Under the pieces are notes generated by a model. The model did no database searches, was not told the DNA's origin, and was given only the letters and a program-made list of their open reading frames with translations. 7,631 bases of DNA from contig CAKQEE010000050.1 of assembly GCA_934230055.1 (NCBI GenBank), positions 1-7,631 on the forward strand, given 5' to 3'. Positions within the stretch are counted from its first letter, which is position 1. Each line of letters starts with the position of its first letter. The translations under genes were made by a program, and so were the position numbers. This document shows, one piece after another, positions 5,792 to 7,631 of this stretch. This stretch comes from an uncultured Clostridia bacterium. GTDB lineage: Bacteria > Bacillota > Clostridia > Christensenellales > Borkfalkiaceae.

Positions 5792-7631
5792 TTATTTAAG
5801 AATTTTTTCTATCGACTTTTCGTATGCGGTTTTATATTTTGCGTAATCCGCTTTTTCGCCGCATATATACGCGTAATTCGCTATCGTTTCTCCCGAAAGG
5901 TTTATTTCCGAGGTTATAATTTCGCCTTCGCTTACGGAAATTTCCGCAAGCTCGGTAATTCCTTCTTTTATTATAAGTTTTTTAGTGAAAAAAACTTCTC
6001 CCGAACTTCTTTTAAGGGTAATTTCGCTCTTTTTCCCCTCACCGCAATCGTTTACGGTATAGATTTTAGCCCTTCTCCCTTCCGCTATGATAAAACACTG
6101 AACGGGCTTGTAACAAGCTTTCACCGCATAAAACGCGGCTTTTTTCTTTCCGTAATAATCCACTACGGAAGAGGCAAGCACGGGGAATCCGTCGCGCAGA
6201 TTCCACAAAATCAAGCCGTTGCAGTTTTCGTTCGTTCTCGAACGCTCCGCTATGAATTTATAAGCTTCCGCCTGATAATATTGCGAGGCTTTTACCAAAT
6301 CCTCGTTAGTTTCGGGAACGCCGTAGAAGAAATAATCTATGCCCGTTTTTCTTGAAGCTTCCGTCGGGAAAGAATGACCTTTCCAAGCCTCGTCGTTATT
6401 AAATTCCCAACCTTTCGGCAAGAATTTATCGAGCGAAGCAATTTCCGGCGAACCGCTGTAACCTATTTCCGCGATAAAGCGGTGATTTTGGCGGGTAAAA
6501 CTCTTAAAATCGTCTCTGTGCCACCAATAATGTTCTTCGGGCAGAGGAATCCTTGCTTCTTCTATCTCTTTAAGGTCTAAATAGAACTTTCCGTATTCCT
6601 TAACGAACTTGCGCGAAAAATAGGGGGTGCTCGGCAAATAGTTTCCGAACGGATCGAATTCCTTAACCGCGTTTTTAACGGCTTTTCTCGTTACTTTATC
6701 GTCGTTCGGGTCAAGTCCTACGCAAACGTAAGCCCAGTCCGTTTCGTTACTGCCGCACCACAGGGTGAGCGACGGGTGATTTCTTAAACGCTTAACCGCT
6801 TTTTCCGTTTCTTCGGAAATTTTATTTAAAAACTCTTCCGTTTGCGGATAGGCGTGGCACGCAAGCATCAAATCCTGCCAGACCATTATTCCTTTTTCGT
6901 CACAAAGGTCGTAAAACTCGTCGCCTTCGTAAACGCCGCCGCCCCAGATTCTCACCGCGTTGCAGTTTGCTTCCGCAAGGTTATCCACGACTTCCGCGTA
7001 TTTTTCTTTATCCTTTGAATGGAATACGTCTATCGGCGTGTGGTCCGCGCCGCGAACTTTTATAAGCCTATTGTTTATATATATCTCGAAGTTCCCTTCT
7101 TTGCCTATCTCTTCGCCGAATCTGACTTCCGCTTTTCTCAAACCGAATCGGAAAGACTTTTCCGCAACGAGCGTTTTTCCGCAAAGAATTTCTATCTTAC
7201 CCGAATACAGGCTTTGCTTTCCGCACCCTGCGGGATACCAGTATTCGGGGTTTTCTATATAAGGATATACGGTGCAGGCGTTAAACTCGAACGGGTATTC
7301 CTTTGTAAATTCCTTTCCGCCGCACTTTCCCGTAAAACGAAGAGTGCATTTTTTTATATACTCTTCGGGAATTACGGCGTTCAAAGATAAAACAGTTATA
7401 GCTACCTCTTTTTCCGCGCGCAGAGTGTTAAAGTAAAAGTCGGTAATCTCTCCGCCCGTAACGTTTTCTATATAAACGTCTCTCCACAGCCCCGCGGAAA
7501 TCGCTCTCGGCAAAATATCCCAACCGTAGCTCGCCGCAGACCTTCTCGCGTTCAAGCTTTCGTAACAGCCCGAAAAAGCTACGTTATACGGTCTTATAGC
7601 ATATTTTTCCGCTTCTTTTACCGCCGAACGG
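5792..7631 (-). CDS. Glycoside hydrolase family 2, beta-mannosidase-like (5' end outside window)
   Basis: The frame is open to the right edge; 612 residues are visible, ending at TAA 5794-5792. The motifs are those of GH2 beta-mannosidases, which remove terminal beta-mannosyl residues by a retaining mechanism. In order: YGWD..PR..SAGLWRDVYIE (about 7524-7466), matching the FGWDWGPR..T.GIW.DV end of the sugar-binding domain; an Ig-like domain; the TIM barrel with RIWGGGVYE and GIMVWQDLM.AC..YP; WCGSNE, whose Glu at 6745-6743 is the expected acid/base; and FIAEIGYSGSP, whose Glu at 6469-6467 is the expected nucleophile. The two glutamates are 92 residues apart, as is usual in beta-mannosidases. 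WNLRDGFP and a C-terminal beta-sandwich follow. About 150-170 N-terminal residues should lie outside the window. The nucleophile motif reads EIGYSGSP instead of EFGxQSxP, so the exact substrate could differ. Probably cytoplasmic, acting on imported sugars, but the N-terminus is not visible. Confidence 0.9.
   Translation of the reverse strand, partial: RSAVKEAEKYAIRPYNVAFSGCYESLNARRSAASYGWDILPRAISAGLWRDVYIENVTGGEITDFYFNTLRAEKEVAITVLSLNAVIPEEYIKKCTLRFTGKCGGKEFTKEYPFEFNACTVYPYIENPEYWYPAGCGKQSLYSGKIEILCGKTLVAEKSFRFGLRKAEVRFGEEIGKEGNFEIYINNRLIKVRGADHTPIDVFHSKDKEKYAEVVDNLAEANCNAVRIWGGGVYEGDEFYDLCDEKGIMVWQDLMLACHAYPQTEEFLNKISEETEKAVKRLRNHPSLTLWCGSNETDWAYVCVGLDPNDDKVTRKAVKNAVKEFDPFGNYLPSTPYFSRKFVKEYGKFYLDLKEIEEARIPLPEEHYWWHRDDFKSFTRQNHRFIAEIGYSGSPEIASLDKFLPKGWEFNNDEAWKGHSFPTEASRKTGIDYFFYGVPETNEDLVKASQYYQAEAYKFIAERSRTNENCNGLILWNLRDGFPVLASSVVDYYGKKKAAFYAVKACYKPVQCFIIAEGRRAKIYTVNDCGEGKKSEITLKRSSGEVFFTKKLIIKEGITELAEISVSEGEIITSEINLSGETIANYAYICGEKADYAKYKTAYEKSIEKILK

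Noticed and set aside
7553..7555. TTG as the start of the GH2 protein
   Set aside because: The same frame continues open to 7631, and the upstream codons (KYAIRPYNVAFSGCYES) plus the YGWD motif directly after belong to the interior of the GH2 sugar-binding domain. The true start is outside the window.
1..7631. CRISPR array, tRNA/rRNA, insertion sequence or phage genes
   Set aside because: No evenly spaced direct repeats, cloverleaf sequence, transposase or phage motifs were seen; coding sequence fills nearly the whole window.

Overview
All supportable genes lie on the minus strand and read from the right edge of the window to the left. The order is a family 2 glycoside hydrolase of beta-mannosidase type (5' end outside the window), an extracellular sugar-binding lipoprotein, two ABC-transporter permeases, and a large membrane-anchored, secreted protein built of Ig-like and lectin-like beta-sandwich domains (3' end outside the window). 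The last four genes are 12, 12 and 42 bases apart, each with its own Shine-Dalgarno sequence, and look like one transcription unit. The hydrolase is separated from them by 135 bases that contain two abutting hairpins.

The organism is most likely a Gram-positive anaerobe of the class Clostridia, probably gut-associated. The reasons are the strong AAAGGAG/GGAGG ribosome sites, the lipoprotein signal on the solute-binding protein, a carbohydrate transport operon with no ATPase gene in view, and a large multidomain Ig-like surface protein. Moderate G+C and the codon style are compatible with Christensenellales-type lineages, but that placement is only a guess from the sequence.

Region by region: 1-2047 surface protein; 2048-2089 short gap with ribosome site and an AT-rich inverted repeat overlapping the upstream stop codon; 2090-3028 MalG-type permease; 3041-3961 MalF/UgpA-type permease; 3974-5656 binding protein; 5657-5791 intergenic region with tandem hairpins, one of which reads as a canonical terminator on the strand opposite to all genes; 5792-7631 GH2 enzyme. 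No stretch of more than 300 bases lacks a gene.

Working model: the surface protein and the lipoprotein act outside the cell, the two permeases form the membrane channel powered by a shared ATPase encoded elsewhere, and the GH2 enzyme cleaves terminal beta-mannosyl (or related) residues from imported oligosaccharides. Sugar specificity is inferred only from the hydrolase. No RNA gene, CRISPR array, insertion sequence, phage gene or attachment site was seen. The least described component is the surface protein; its grouping with the transporter is the main lead for a new function.
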